The notes beneath the pieces are model-generated. The model was given only the letters and a program-made list of their open reading frames with translations. It did not search any database and was not told the DNA's origin. A stretch of DNA of 64,000 bases from Pinirhizobacter sp036499745 (GTDB lineage: Bacteria > Pseudomonadota > Gammaproteobacteria > Xanthomonadales > Rhodanobacteraceae). The DNA is taken from assembly GCF_036499745.1 (NCBI RefSeq), contig NZ_DASYDG010000017.1:58533-122532 (forward strand). Direction: 5' to 3'. Shown here in pieces: positions 44,838 through 53,599 of this stretch (position 1 is the stretch's first letter; each line of letters begins with the position of its first letter). Position numbers and translations under genes: made by a program.

Positions 44838-45533
44838 TCAGCCGGCCAGGCGCTCGCCGAGCCAGGCGCGGAGGTCCGCGATCTCCTGTGCGCACACCTG
44901 GTGGGCCATTGGATAGGCGTGCCACTGAACGTGTGCGCCCCCGGCCATCAACAGATCGCGCGAGGCAGCGCCCAGTGCGAGCGCGATGACCGGGTCTGCC
45001 GTTCCATGGCCCCAGAAGACCGGCAAGCCGGCGTTGGCGGGGTGGCTTTCCACTGCCAGCGTATCGCGCAGGGGAAGGTAGGTGGACAACGCGACCAGGC
45101 CCGCCAGGCGTTCGCGATAGCGCAATCCCGCCGACAGCGCCACGGCGCCTCCTTGCGAGAACCCGGCCAGTACGATGCGGTGCGCCGGCACGCCGCGGTC
45201 GTTCTCGCGCGCGATGAGGGCCTCGACCACGGCGATGGAGTGGTGGATCCCCGGTGCGCGCTGGCGGTCGACTTCGTCGAAGCTTTCAATGTCGTACCAG
45301 GCGCGCATCGGCATGCCGTTGTTGATCGTCACCGGGCGCACGGCAGCATGGGGAAAGACAAAGCGGATCGCCGGCCAGGAAGGGTCGACCAGCTCCGGGA
45401 CGATCGGCGCGAAATCGTTGCCATCGGCGCCCAGGCCATGCAGCCAGATGATCGCATGCGTGGGGGCGGGGCCGGTTTCGTGTTCGACGGTCTCGGGGAT
45501 CATGGGCGAGGGGGCAGGCTTGGGAACGGGCAT
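44838..45533 (-). CDS. carboxylesterase / lysophospholipase (alpha/beta hydrolase)
   Basis: 231 residues, cytoplasmic. HGLGADGNDF forms the oxyanion region, the nucleophile Ser is in GFSQGGAVAL, Asp in GTADPVI and His in MAHQVCAQE. This is the phospholipase/carboxylesterase family (EstB, acyl-protein-thioesterase-like). It hydrolyses short acyl esters. The gene sits 19 bp upstream of algZ on the same strand, so it may be co-transcribed with it. Confidence 0.9.
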   Translation of the reverse strand: MPVPKPAPSPMIPETVEHETGPAPTHAIIWLHGLGADGNDFAPIVPELVDPSWPAIRFVFPHAAVRPVTINNGMPMRAWYDIESFDEVDRQRAPGIHHSIAVVEALIARENDRGVPAHRIVLAGFSQGGAVALSAGLRYRERLAGLVALSTYLPLRDTLAVESHPANAGLPVFWGHGTADPVIALALGAASRDLLMAGGAHVQWHAYPMAHQVCAQEIADLRAWLGERLAG

Positions 45534-45590
45534 GCTAACGCATCGACTATCCTAGGCGCCGTGATCCGGACGCAGCAAAGGAACGGTGGC

Positions 45591-46484
45591 ATGGCACGCA
45601 TCGTGGTGGTGGGCAGCATCAACATGGACCTGGTCACGGTGACCGCACGATTTCCCGGTGCCGGTGAAACCCTGATGGGCGAGCGTTTCCTTACCGTGCC
45701 CGGCGGCAAGGGCGCCAACCAGGCGGTAGCGGCGGCACGCCTGGGCGCGCGCGTATCGCTGGTGGGTGCGCTCGGCCGTGATGCCTTTGGTGACCAGCTG
45801 CATACAGGCCTTCAACGCGAAGGCATCGACCTTGCACATGTGATGCGCCTTGACGATACCGAAAGCGGCACCGCATCGATCACCGTGGCCGGCGGCGAGA
45901 ACCAGATCGTGGTGGTCCCGGCAGCGAACGCCCGCGTCACGGCGGCCCAGGTAGAAAAGGCCGCTGCCGCCTTCGATGGTGCCGACGCCGTGCTGCTTCA
46001 GCTGGAAATTCCACTCGAAGCGGTTGAGGCGGCTGTCGGCGTTGCCGCCCGGGCCGGCGTGCCGGTCATCCTGAACCCTGCGCCGGCGCAGCGCCTTTCC
46101 GCGACGCTGCTCAAGCGCGTGCGCTACCTCACGCCGAACCAGCACGAACTTGCCGGCGTGCTTGGTGAAAGCCCCGAGGACGACTTTCGTACGCTGATGG
46201 CGCGCGCACCCTGCCCGGTGGTACTTACGCGCGGCAGCGAAGGCGCGTGGTATCGCGACGGTGGCGAACCCGTCCACCAGCCGGGCTTCCCGGTGGAGGT
46301 CGTAGACACCACGGGCGCTGGCGATACGTTCAACGGCGCCATGGCCGTGTTCCTGGATCGCGGCATCAACGAGGCCGTGCGCCTGGCCTGCGCCGCGGCG
46401 GCGCTCTCGGTATCGCGGCTGGGCGCGCAGGGCGGCATGCCATCGTTACGTGAAACCGAAGCCTTCGCGTCCGCGGTAAAGTAG
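45591..46484 (+). CDS. rbsK: ribokinase
   Basis: 297 residues, PfkB family. The substrate-side motif is VPGGKGANQAVAAARLG, and the ATP/anion-hole signature is VVDTTGAGDTFNGAMAV with the catalytic Asp. SINMDLV at the N-terminus is typical of ribokinases. It phosphorylates ribose to ribose-5-phosphate. No ribose transporter or regulator adjoins it. The frame extends far upstream only as antisense of the esterase and kinase genes; ATG 45591 begins the conserved protein. Confidence 0.9.
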   Translation: MARIVVVGSINMDLVTVTARFPGAGETLMGERFLTVPGGKGANQAVAAARLGARVSLVGALGRDAFGDQLHTGLQREGIDLAHVMRLDDTESGTASITVAGGENQIVVVPAANARVTAAQVEKAAAAFDGADAVLLQLEIPLEAVEAAVGVAARAGVPVILNPAPAQRLSATLLKRVRYLTPNQHELAGVLGESPEDDFRTLMARAPCPVVLTRGSEGAWYRDGGEPVHQPGFPVEVVDTTGAGDTFNGAMAVFLDRGINEAVRLACAAAALSVSRLGAQGGMPSLRETEAFASAVK

Positions 46485-46510
46485 CCGATTGCCTACAAGG
46501 ACTATCTGAT

Positions 46511-48394
46511 TTGCTCTCCCTGTGCTGGCGCTTCTTCCTTGCCGCGGTGCTCCTGACCACCGTCTGCCGCCTGGTGTTTGCCACCTGGCAAGGCACGCGC
46601 GTTCGTGCCGCCGGCGGCTTGTGGCCGGTCATGCGGGGCGGCCTGCGCATCGACCTGAGCTTCTTTTCGATGGTGGCAGGCTTTCCCTTCCTGCTGGCGC
46701 CGTGGCTTGGCGGCATGCCTTGGGCGGTATGGATCGTCGGCGCGTGGTTCTCGGTGTGGTGGTGCATCGTGGTTCTGCTGGAGGTTTGCACGCCCCAGTT
46801 CATCATCGAATACGACACGCGGCCCAATCGCCTGTTCATCGAATACCTGGGCAATCCACGCGAAGTTTCCACGATGCTCTGGCGTGGCTTCAAGGCGATG
46901 CTGCTGGGCGGCCTGGTGGTCACGGTGTTGCTGTGCATGGCCGGGCTTGCCTTCATCCATGGCGGCGGCCCGGATCCTGCATTGGCCTTGTGGCAGAAGG
47001 TGGTACTTACCCTGGTGTTGTTCGTGGTGTTGTTCGCGCTCGGCCGCGGCAGCCTTGGGCATCGGCCGCTGAACGCTGCGCAGGTGGCGTTCTGCAGCGA
47101 CGCGATGATCAACCAGTTGCCGCTGAACTCCGCTTTCGTGGTGGCCAACGCGATCATGGTGATGCGCAGCGACAAGCCCGCGTCGGCCGTGTACGGCCGC
47201 ATGCCCGCGGACGAAGTGCAGGCCGTCGTGGCGAAAGCCTGGGGCAGGGCCGATGGCGACACGCAGCATCGCCAGGTGCCCAGCGTGAAGCGCGGGAATA
47301 AGCCCAACCTGGTGATCATCATCGAGGAAAGCCTGGGCGCGCAGTTCGTCGGATGCCTGGGTGGCCGCGGCCTCACTCCCCGGCTTGATGCCCTTGCCGG
47401 TGAAGGCTGGTTGCTGGCCCGCACCTATGCCACGGGCACGCGTTCGGTGCGCGGACTGGAAGCGGTGATGACCGGTTTTCCGCCCACCCCCGCCGAAGCG
47501 GTGGTGAAGCTTCCACGCAGCCAGCGGGACTTCTTCACCATTGCCGGCTTACTGAAGCATTTCGGCTATGCCTCGCGCTTCATCTACGGCGGTGAAGCCC
47601 ACTTCGACAATATGAAGGGTTTTTGCCTGGGCAACGGCTTCGACGATGTGGTGGACCTGCCGAAGTTCGCGGTGAAGCCGGGCTTCACCGGTTCATGGGG
47701 TGCGTCCGATGAAGACATGTTCAACGAATTGCACCACCGGCTGATGCACGATGGCGACCAACCGACGTTGTCGGTGGCATTTAGCGTGAGCAACCACACA
47801 CCGTGGGAATATCCCGCCGGCCGCCTGCCCGTCGATGGGGACCCGGCCACGGTGGACAACACCGTGCGCTACGCCGACTGGGCCCTGGGCGAATTCTTCG
47901 ACCGCGCGAAGCAGTCGCCCTATTGGGCGAACACCGTGTTCCTGGTGGTGGCCGACCACGATGCCCGCGTGCACGGCGCCAGCCTGGTGCCTGTGCGGCA
48001 TTTCCACATTCCGGCGTTGATCGTGGGAAGCGGTGTGGCGCCACGCCGCGACGAGCGGATGGTGAGCCAGATGGATCTTCCGCCCACGTTGCTTTCGTTG
48101 ATGGGCATTGATTGCATGCATCCGATGCCTGGCTTCGACCTCAGCCGGCACGATCCGGACCGCGCCGTGATGCAGTACAGCGACAACCAGGGCTACCTGA
48201 AGGGCACGGACCTGCTGGTGATGCAGCCGGACAGCGCGCCGGTGCAGTTCGCCTATGACAGGGCTACCGAGACGATGACACCTGCGGAAGTGGATCCGCT
48301 GCTTGCCCGCGAGGCGCTTGCGCAGGCGCTGTGGGCCAGTGCCAGTTACATGGGCCAGCGCTACCGGGTGAGTACTGATCAGCCGCAAGGCTGA
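46511..48394 (+). CDS. LTA-synthase/OpgB-like phosphoglycerol-transferase (sulfatase fold) membrane protein
   Basis: 627 residues. Five membrane helices lie in ~1-200 (LAAVLLTTVCRLVF; WAVWIVGAWFSVWWCIVVLL; VVLTLVLFVVLFAL). The periplasmic sulfatase-type domain (~270-600) has metal and catalytic residues in LVIIIEESLG (Glu), TGTRSVRGLEAV (nucleophile Thr), SVSNHTPW (His) and VADHDARVHG (Asp-His). In Gram-negative bacteria relatives transfer phosphoglycerol or phosphoethanolamine to periplasmic glucans or lipids. The start is TTG at 46511, 26 bp after the ribokinase stop. Confidence 0.82.
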   Translation: MLSLCWRFFLAAVLLTTVCRLVFATWQGTRVRAAGGLWPVMRGGLRIDLSFFSMVAGFPFLLAPWLGGMPWAVWIVGAWFSVWWCIVVLLEVCTPQFIIEYDTRPNRLFIEYLGNPREVSTMLWRGFKAMLLGGLVVTVLLCMAGLAFIHGGGPDPALALWQKVVLTLVLFVVLFALGRGSLGHRPLNAAQVAFCSDAMINQLPLNSAFVVANAIMVMRSDKPASAVYGRMPADEVQAVVAKAWGRADGDTQHRQVPSVKRGNKPNLVIIIEESLGAQFVGCLGGRGLTPRLDALAGEGWLLARTYATGTRSVRGLEAVMTGFPPTPAEAVVKLPRSQRDFFTIAGLLKHFGYASRFIYGGEAHFDNMKGFCLGNGFDDVVDLPKFAVKPGFTGSWGASDEDMFNELHHRLMHDGDQPTLSVAFSVSNHTPWEYPAGRLPVDGDPATVDNTVRYADWALGEFFDRAKQSPYWANTVFLVVADHDARVHGASLVPVRHFHIPALIVGSGVAPRRDERMVSQMDLPPTLLSLMGIDCMHPMPGFDLSRHDPDRAVMQYSDNQGYLKGTDLLVMQPDSAPVQFAYDRATETMTPAEVDPLLAREALAQALWASASYMGQRYRVSTDQPQG

Positions 48395-48410
48395 TCGGCT
48401 GGTCTGAAAA

Positions 48411-48659
48411 CTAGGGGTAGGTAAGGTGCCAGGTGGGGATGTTCGCGCCTACCAGTGCCAGGGTGGCCGGATCCGGCTCCCTGCCGGGTTCAGTGATCAC
48501 CGGCCGTATCCCCCGGTAGCAATCCCCCGAGCGTACGACCAGGGTATCGGCGCCATGATGGTATGAACAGGTTGGAGCGAACACGGCGCCGCGAAAGTTG
48601 ATGCTGCCCGTGTTGGCGACGAGCGTGGACAGGGCGACGGAAAGGAATAACGGGTTCAT
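48411..48659 (-). CDS. small secreted protein, pilin-N-terminus-like
   Basis: 82 residues. A short signal peptide (MNPLFLSVALSTLVA) is followed by GSINFRGAVFAPTCSY, which resembles the first strand of chaperone-usher pilins (G-x-I-x-F-x-G-x-I-x-x-A/P-x-C). A second Cys follows (SGDCYRG), and the end is TWHLTYP. It is about half a pilin's length and no usher or chaperone is near. ATG 48659 is preferred for the signal peptide. Function unknown. Confidence 0.5.
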   Translation of the reverse strand: MNPLFLSVALSTLVANTGSINFRGAVFAPTCSYHHGADTLVVRSGDCYRGIRPVITEPGREPDPATLALVGANIPTWHLTYP

Positions 48660-48726
48660 GGCACACACTCGCGCGCGGAGCCTTGAGTGTGCGTTTATGC
48701 GCTTACCGGTGCGTACCGATATTTCC

Positions 48727-49665
48727 TCAAGCTTGCGTGGTATTGGCGAGCGAATTCTCGTAGGCACGAAGATGCACGGTAGCGGCTTCCAGCGTCGGCG
48801 TGTCGATCTTCGCCGACGTTGCGCGCTTCAGCAGGCTGCCCAGGATGTGCTCGCCCTCGGTACGCGACCCACGCTGGATATCCTTGAGCATCGATGCCGT
48901 CAATGGTGAGCCTTCGGCAGAGAGAGCGGCGCGTCCACGCTGCCGCGCTTCGGTGCGCGGCTGGAAGCCTTGCGATTCGGCGACGGCGACGCATTCGTCA
49001 TAAAGCTTGAGGGCGATCGATCCACCGCTGGCCTCGATGACGCCACCGATAGAGGTGCGCATCAGGCAATTGATACCCGCAAGAGACGCAATGAAACACC
49101 ACTTCTCCCACATCGATAGCTCGATGTCGTCCAGTGCCTGGGCAGTGAAGCGCGTCTTCGCCAGGTCACTTTCGATGGCACCCACGCGAACGCTGTGGGA
49201 GCCGTCGAGTTCGCCAAAGGACAGCACGTCAAGATCGTTGAAGTGACGCACATCTCCCTCGGCATCCAGGCTTGCCGAAATCAGGCATTGCCCGCCCAGC
49301 ACATTGCGGACGTCGAAGCGATGCTGCAGTTGTTCGATGTGGTCCAGGCCGTTCAACAGGGGAATGATCGCCGTGTCGGCGCCCACCGCCGGGGCGATCG
49401 CATCCATGGCGCTGGTCAGGTCGTACGCCTTGCTGCCGAGGATGATCGCGTCGTACTCCGCCTTCAGGCTGTCGGCCTTCACCAGAGGCGGCTTGTCGAT
49501 ATGAATGTCACCCTTGGGGCTGGTCACGCGCAGGCCCCGCTTGGTCAGTACCGCGGCACGGCGCTCACGCACCAGGAAGGTAGTGTCCAGGCCGGCCTCG
49601 AGCATGCGACCACCAAAATAGCCACCGAGGGCGCCGGCACCGAGGATGAGGTAGCGCATGGTCAT
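48727..49665 (-). CDS. panE: 2-dehydropantoate 2-reductase (ketopantoate reductase)
   Basis: 312 residues. The NADPH-binding loop is LGAGALGGYFGGRML. The catalytic Lys is in MWEKWCFIASLAGINCLMR, and the region LLNGLDHIEQL is conserved. It reduces ketopantoate to pantoate in coenzyme A synthesis. Several paralogues exist in many genomes, so the role in CoA synthesis is likely but not certain. An in-frame Met at 49659 (MRYLIL) is the alternative start. Confidence 0.88.
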   Translation of the reverse strand: MTMRYLILGAGALGGYFGGRMLEAGLDTTFLVRERRAAVLTKRGLRVTSPKGDIHIDKPPLVKADSLKAEYDAIILGSKAYDLTSAMDAIAPAVGADTAIIPLLNGLDHIEQLQHRFDVRNVLGGQCLISASLDAEGDVRHFNDLDVLSFGELDGSHSVRVGAIESDLAKTRFTAQALDDIELSMWEKWCFIASLAGINCLMRTSIGGVIEASGGSIALKLYDECVAVAESQGFQPRTEARQRGRAALSAEGSPLTASMLKDIQRGSRTEGEHILGSLLKRATSAKIDTPTLEAATVHLRAYENSLANTTQA

Positions 49666-49743
49666 TCCGGGAGAGGGGGTGGGATGGCTATCGTAGCCCG
49701 CGATGGGCCGCCGCCGGGAAATTTGACGCGGCGTGGCCGAGAC

Positions 49744-50367
49744 TTAGGTGCTTTTTCTGTAGGCTTGTTTGGCTGTGCCTAGCTTCAATCCCTTGCGAGC
49801 GTGGATATCCTTGGCACCTAGTCCACCATACAAGCCCTTGTAACCGTGATCCTGGAAGACGGCATAGTCCAACGGGGTTTCGACGCCCGCGCCCTTGGCA
49901 GCAGCTGCCAGATGCTTGTTGTGCGTGGCTAGTTCGTTGCGGATTGCAAGGCGTTTGGCGTCTTCCGAAAGCCGCGCGAGTGCCGTCTCATCGGCAAGTT
50001 CCTGCCGCCGGGTCTGAAAGGCGAAATAGGTCTGGCCATTGGCAATCACCGGCTTGGACGGGTCGCCGTTCTGCACGATTAGGTAGCAGGCATAACGGGA
50101 CAGACGCTCGTCTTCGACCTCGCGCTGTGCGCCGGAGCCAATATCGACCATTTTGCGCATCTCCGCAAAATGGTCGGCAACCGGCTGCCCGCTGTTGCGG
50201 CAAGCTTCACGCGCCTTAGCCAGAACGGGTAGAAAGTTCCGCCATTGCGGGTAATCGAGCAACGGCGCTAATTGCCGCGCCAGCCAGAACTCGTTGCCCT
50301 CGCCGTCTAGGTGGCGGATTCCGTCAAAGGTTGCTTGATGCGGGTTGCTGATGTGCTTTCCGGTCAT
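49744..50367 (-). CDS. dinD: DinD-like DNA-damage-inducible protein, C-terminally shortened
   Basis: 207 residues against about 270 in E. coli DinD. The conserved N-terminal part is present: TFDGIRHLDGEGNEFWLARQL, RYACYLIVQNGDPSKPVIA, YFAFQTRRQEL and HGYKGLYGGLGAKDIHARKGL. After DIHARKGL the usual C-terminal helices are replaced by LGTAKQAYRKST and a stop. DinD inhibits RecA filament activity in E. coli. The start has a perfect AAGGAGATG site. Base composition is visibly less GC-rich than its neighbours. It lies between panE and the 3' end of mnmE, consistent with arrival by integration. No LexA box is clear. Confidence 0.75.
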   Translation of the reverse strand: MTGKHISNPHQATFDGIRHLDGEGNEFWLARQLAPLLDYPQWRNFLPVLAKAREACRNSGQPVADHFAEMRKMVDIGSGAQREVEDERLSRYACYLIVQNGDPSKPVIANGQTYFAFQTRRQELADETALARLSEDAKRLAIRNELATHNKHLAAAAKGAGVETPLDYAVFQDHGYKGLYGGLGAKDIHARKGLKLGTAKQAYRKST

Positions 50368-50456
50368 GGTGCATCTCCTTGTGCATTGCATTTCCCGACG
50401 CCGCGACAGGCCGTCGGCACGGCTGTGAATACCGCGACCAGGCGTTGAAATGGATG

Positions 50457-50474
50457 CTACTTGCCAATACAGAA
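50457..50474 (-). other. mnmE 3'-end attachment-site-like sequence
   Basis: The last 18 bases of mnmE read ttctgtattggcaagtag on the minus strand. From memory, the attB of Salmonella genomic island SGI1 in trmE/thdF is ttctgtattggtaagtaa, giving 16 of 18 matches. Much of this is forced by the conserved FCIGK ending. No second copy is present in the window. Confidence 0.5.
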
Positions 50475-51782
50475 CGAGCCGAAAATGCTGCCAAGCAAGT
50501 CGTCGGCTGTGTAGGTACCAGTAATTTCGCCCAAGCTGCCCTGGGCCGCGCGCAGTGATTCGGCTGCCAGTTCGCCAGCGCGAGCAATGAGAGCCACGTT
50601 GGCATACACAAGATGGCTAGCCGTCGCTTCTAACGCTAAAACATGACGACGGCGAGCGCTAAAGCTGCCGTCGCCCTGACGCACTCCGGCAAGGTCGCGT
50701 AAGCGAGCACGCAGCATATCAACGCCTTCGCCAGTAAGTGCGGACAGCGAGAGTCGGCCGATGGGGTCGCTCGCGGAAGGCTCGACGTCAACCTTGTTCA
50801 ACACTACCAGCCGGATAACATCCTCTGGGACATCGCCAAGCAGGGGCAGATCCTCTTCTACACAAGAGGCAGTTGTCACTAATAAGGCCACATCCGCCTT
50901 GCGCAGGGCATCATTCGCACGCCGCACACCTTCGCGTTCGACGAGGTCCTCGGTATCGCGCAAGCCCGCCGTATCAGCCAGCTCGATCACCATGCCATCA
51001 AGGGTCACCAGTTCATGCACGATGTCGCGCGTGGTGCCGGCGATATCGGTGACGATGGCGCGCGCGCGACCGGCCAGTGCGTTGAGCAAACTCGACTTGC
51101 CCACATTCGGCCGGCCGACGATGGCAACACTCAAGCCATCGTTAAGACGCACACCGCGACGCGTTTCAACAAGTAGATCGTCCAGCGACGCACGCAGATC
51201 GTCGAGCTGCCGCGCGATCGCGGGGTCTGCAAGGAAATCGATTTCCTCTTCAGGGAAATCGATCGCTGCTTCCACATGTACCCGCAGGTTGATCAGTTCG
51301 TCCTGCAGGGCATCGACCTTGCGCGAGAACACGCCTTCCATCGAACGCATCGCAGCATGTGCGCCCGCGCGCGATCGCGCGGAGATCAGGTCGGCAACCG
51401 CTTCGGCCTGGGCAAGATCGAGCTTTCCATTGAGGAAAGCCCGTTCGGTAAATTCACCGGCGCGGGCCAGGCGGGCGCCGAGCGTGCATACATGGCGAAG
51501 GAGTTCATCGAGCAACACCATGCTGCCATGGCCCTGCAGTTCCAGCACATCTTCGCCGGTGTAGCTTGCGGGGCCCGGGAAATACAGCAGCAAGCCGTGG
51601 TCGATGGTTTCGCCCTTGGCGTCGCCGAACACGGTCAGGTGTGCGTGGCGCGCGCGCGGCATACGGCCCAGCAGCGAGCGGGCGATGGCTGGTGCCAACG
51701 GCCCCGACACGCGAACCACACCTACACCCGCCGCACCTGCGGCAGTGGCGATCGCGGCGATGGTGTCGTTGTCGTGGTCCAT
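50457..51782 (-). CDS. mnmE: tRNA modification GTPase MnmE (TrmE)
   Basis: 441 residues. The N-terminal formyl-THF-binding domain starts DTIAAIATAAGAAGVGVVRVSG. The central helical domain carries an inserted G domain with GRPNVGKSSLLNAL (G1), DIAGTTRD (G2), DTAGLRDT (G3) and NKVD (G4). The C-terminus FCIGK holds the essential Cys. With MnmG it makes the cmnm5U34 modification in tRNA. ATG 51782 is preferred; a Met six codons upstream is possible. It is downstream of yidC on the minus strand, the standard origin-proximal order. Confidence 0.95.
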   Translation of the reverse strand: MDHDNDTIAAIATAAGAAGVGVVRVSGPLAPAIARSLLGRMPRARHAHLTVFGDAKGETIDHGLLLYFPGPASYTGEDVLELQGHGSMVLLDELLRHVCTLGARLARAGEFTERAFLNGKLDLAQAEAVADLISARSRAGAHAAMRSMEGVFSRKVDALQDELINLRVHVEAAIDFPEEEIDFLADPAIARQLDDLRASLDDLLVETRRGVRLNDGLSVAIVGRPNVGKSSLLNALAGRARAIVTDIAGTTRDIVHELVTLDGMVIELADTAGLRDTEDLVEREGVRRANDALRKADVALLVTTASCVEEDLPLLGDVPEDVIRLVVLNKVDVEPSASDPIGRLSLSALTGEGVDMLRARLRDLAGVRQGDGSFSARRRHVLALEATASHLVYANVALIARAGELAAESLRAAQGSLGEITGTYTADDLLGSIFGSFCIGK

Positions 51783-51825
51783 AAGTGGAGCGGGGCGCAT
51801 CCTTCGATGCGCCCCGCGTTTTTCC

Positions 51826-53538
51826 TCAAGACGTTTTCAGTTTCGTATCCGCGCGGTCGACGCTCCGCGTGATGAAGTACTGCTGCGTAAGGCTGGTGGC
51901 GCCGTTGATGATCCAGTACAGCACCAGGCCTGCCGGGAAGAAGGCGAATACCACCGCGAAGATCAGCGGCATCACCTTCATCATCTTGGCCTGGGTCGGG
52001 TCCATGCCCACGGCAGGCGTGAGGAACTGCGTGGCCATGGTGATCAGCACGTAGATCGCCGGCAGGATAAACAGCGGATCGGGTGAGGAAAGATCGTGGA
52101 TCCAGCCGAAGAACGGCGCGTGGCGCAGCTCCACGCTTTCCATCAGCACGCGGTATAGGCCGATGAACACCGGGAAGGTGATCAGGATCGGCAGGCAACC
52201 GGACATCGGGTTGACCTTCTCTTTCTTGTACAGCTCGAGCATGGCCTGCTGCATCTTGGCCTTGTCGTCGCCGTAGCGTTCCTTCAGCGCGGCCACGCGC
52301 GGCTGCAGCTTGCGCATGCGTGCGCCGGAACGGAACTGCGCATCGGTGAGCTTGAACAGCGCGGCCTTGAGCAACAGCACCAGGATGATGATCGCCACGC
52401 CCCAGTTACCGGAGATCGAATGCAGCTTCGACAGTGCCCAGTGCAGCGGCTGGGAGATCGCGGTGAGCCAGCCGTAGTTGGTGGAAAGCTCAAGGCCCGG
52501 CGCGATGGCGTTCAACGTACCTTGCAGCTTCGGGCCGATATACAGGCGGGCGGTGCTGTCATTCGCCTGGCCCGGTGCCACCGTGATGGCCGGGCCGAAG
52601 GCACGGATCAGATACCGCGGGTGCGCGGTGTCGGGGTCGAGCACCTTGGTGGAGTACGCCACGGCTTCGGTCGCCGGCGGGATCCAGCCGACGAAGAAGT
52701 AATGCTGGATCATCGCGCTCCAGCCGCCGGTGATCGGGCGGTCGAGCGGCTTCTTGATGAACTCGGCGAACGGCATCGACTCGTATTTTTCGTCGGGGCT
52801 ATACCAGGCGGCGCCGAAGAAACTATGCGAGGACGGGTCGGTGTAGGAGGTCCACCAGCCTGCCGGCTTGGGCTGGTCCACGCGCTGCAGCTGCTGGTAG
52901 GCATTGCCCGTCCAGGTGCTGCTGCCGCCGTTTTCGATGTGCTGGTCGAAGCCGATGACGTAACTGCCACGGGTGAACTTGTAGCTCTTGGTCACCTTCA
53001 GGCCGTTGTCGCCCGTCCAGGTGAGGTCCACGCCCAGCTGGTTCTGCCCATCGGCCAGGGCATAGCTGGTCTGTTCGGCGTGGAACAACGCGCGGTGATC
53101 GGGAGCGGCGCCGGTGGTGCTGACCAGGCCATCCTGTGCGGCGAAGTAGTGGTCGGTGGAATCGTTGAGCAGGCGCACCGGTGGCGGCGCCGGATTCTTC
53201 TTGGTGACCGGCGAATCCGGATAGGCCAGGAGTTCAGCGCGGACGAGGCTGCCGCCGCGGGTGTCGATGGTCAGGCGCAGCACGTCGGTGGTGACGGTGA
53301 CAAGCTGTGCCGCTGGCGCTGCCGGCGCATTGGCCTTGTCGACGGACGCCGCGTTGGCGGCGGCCGGCACGGCCCCGGCGCTGCTGCTGGAGACCGCCGG
53401 CACGCCACCATCGACGGACGCCGTGGCAGCGGGTGCAGCTACGGGCGGTGGCGGGGCGTAATCCTTCTGCCAGGCTTCCATCAGCAGGTAGGAGACGGCG
53501 ATGAGCGCCATGAGAATGAACAGCCGCGATTGATTCAT
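51826..53538 (-). CDS. yidC: membrane protein insertase YidC
   Basis: 570 residues. An N-terminal membrane anchor (LFILMALIAVSYLLMEAW), a Pro/Ala-rich linker, the large periplasmic beta domain (~95-340) and the five-helix insertase core (~350-560: GNWGVAIIILVLLLKAALF; MSGCLPILITFPVFIGLYRVL) are all present. The cytoplasmic hairpin with RMRKLQPRVAALKERY is typical. It inserts proteins into the inner membrane with or without SecYEG. It begins only 61 bp after rnpA, leaving no room for yidD, which often sits there. Confidence 0.95.
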   Translation of the reverse strand: MNQSRLFILMALIAVSYLLMEAWQKDYAPPPPVAAPAATASVDGGVPAVSSSSAGAVPAAANAASVDKANAPAAPAAQLVTVTTDVLRLTIDTRGGSLVRAELLAYPDSPVTKKNPAPPPVRLLNDSTDHYFAAQDGLVSTTGAAPDHRALFHAEQTSYALADGQNQLGVDLTWTGDNGLKVTKSYKFTRGSYVIGFDQHIENGGSSTWTGNAYQQLQRVDQPKPAGWWTSYTDPSSHSFFGAAWYSPDEKYESMPFAEFIKKPLDRPITGGWSAMIQHYFFVGWIPPATEAVAYSTKVLDPDTAHPRYLIRAFGPAITVAPGQANDSTARLYIGPKLQGTLNAIAPGLELSTNYGWLTAISQPLHWALSKLHSISGNWGVAIIILVLLLKAALFKLTDAQFRSGARMRKLQPRVAALKERYGDDKAKMQQAMLELYKKEKVNPMSGCLPILITFPVFIGLYRVLMESVELRHAPFFGWIHDLSSPDPLFILPAIYVLITMATQFLTPAVGMDPTQAKMMKVMPLIFAVVFAFFPAGLVLYWIINGATSLTQQYFITRSVDRADTKLKTS

Positions 53539-53599
53539 TGCTTGGACGTGTCCGGTGGCGCGACGGGCACAGTCGCGGAACGAAAGGAAGAGTGGAGGT

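Noticed and set aside
49754..49770. ttctgta near the dinD stop as a second attachment site
   Set aside because: Only seven bases match the mnmE end and they lie in the opposite orientation to a direct-repeat att pair.
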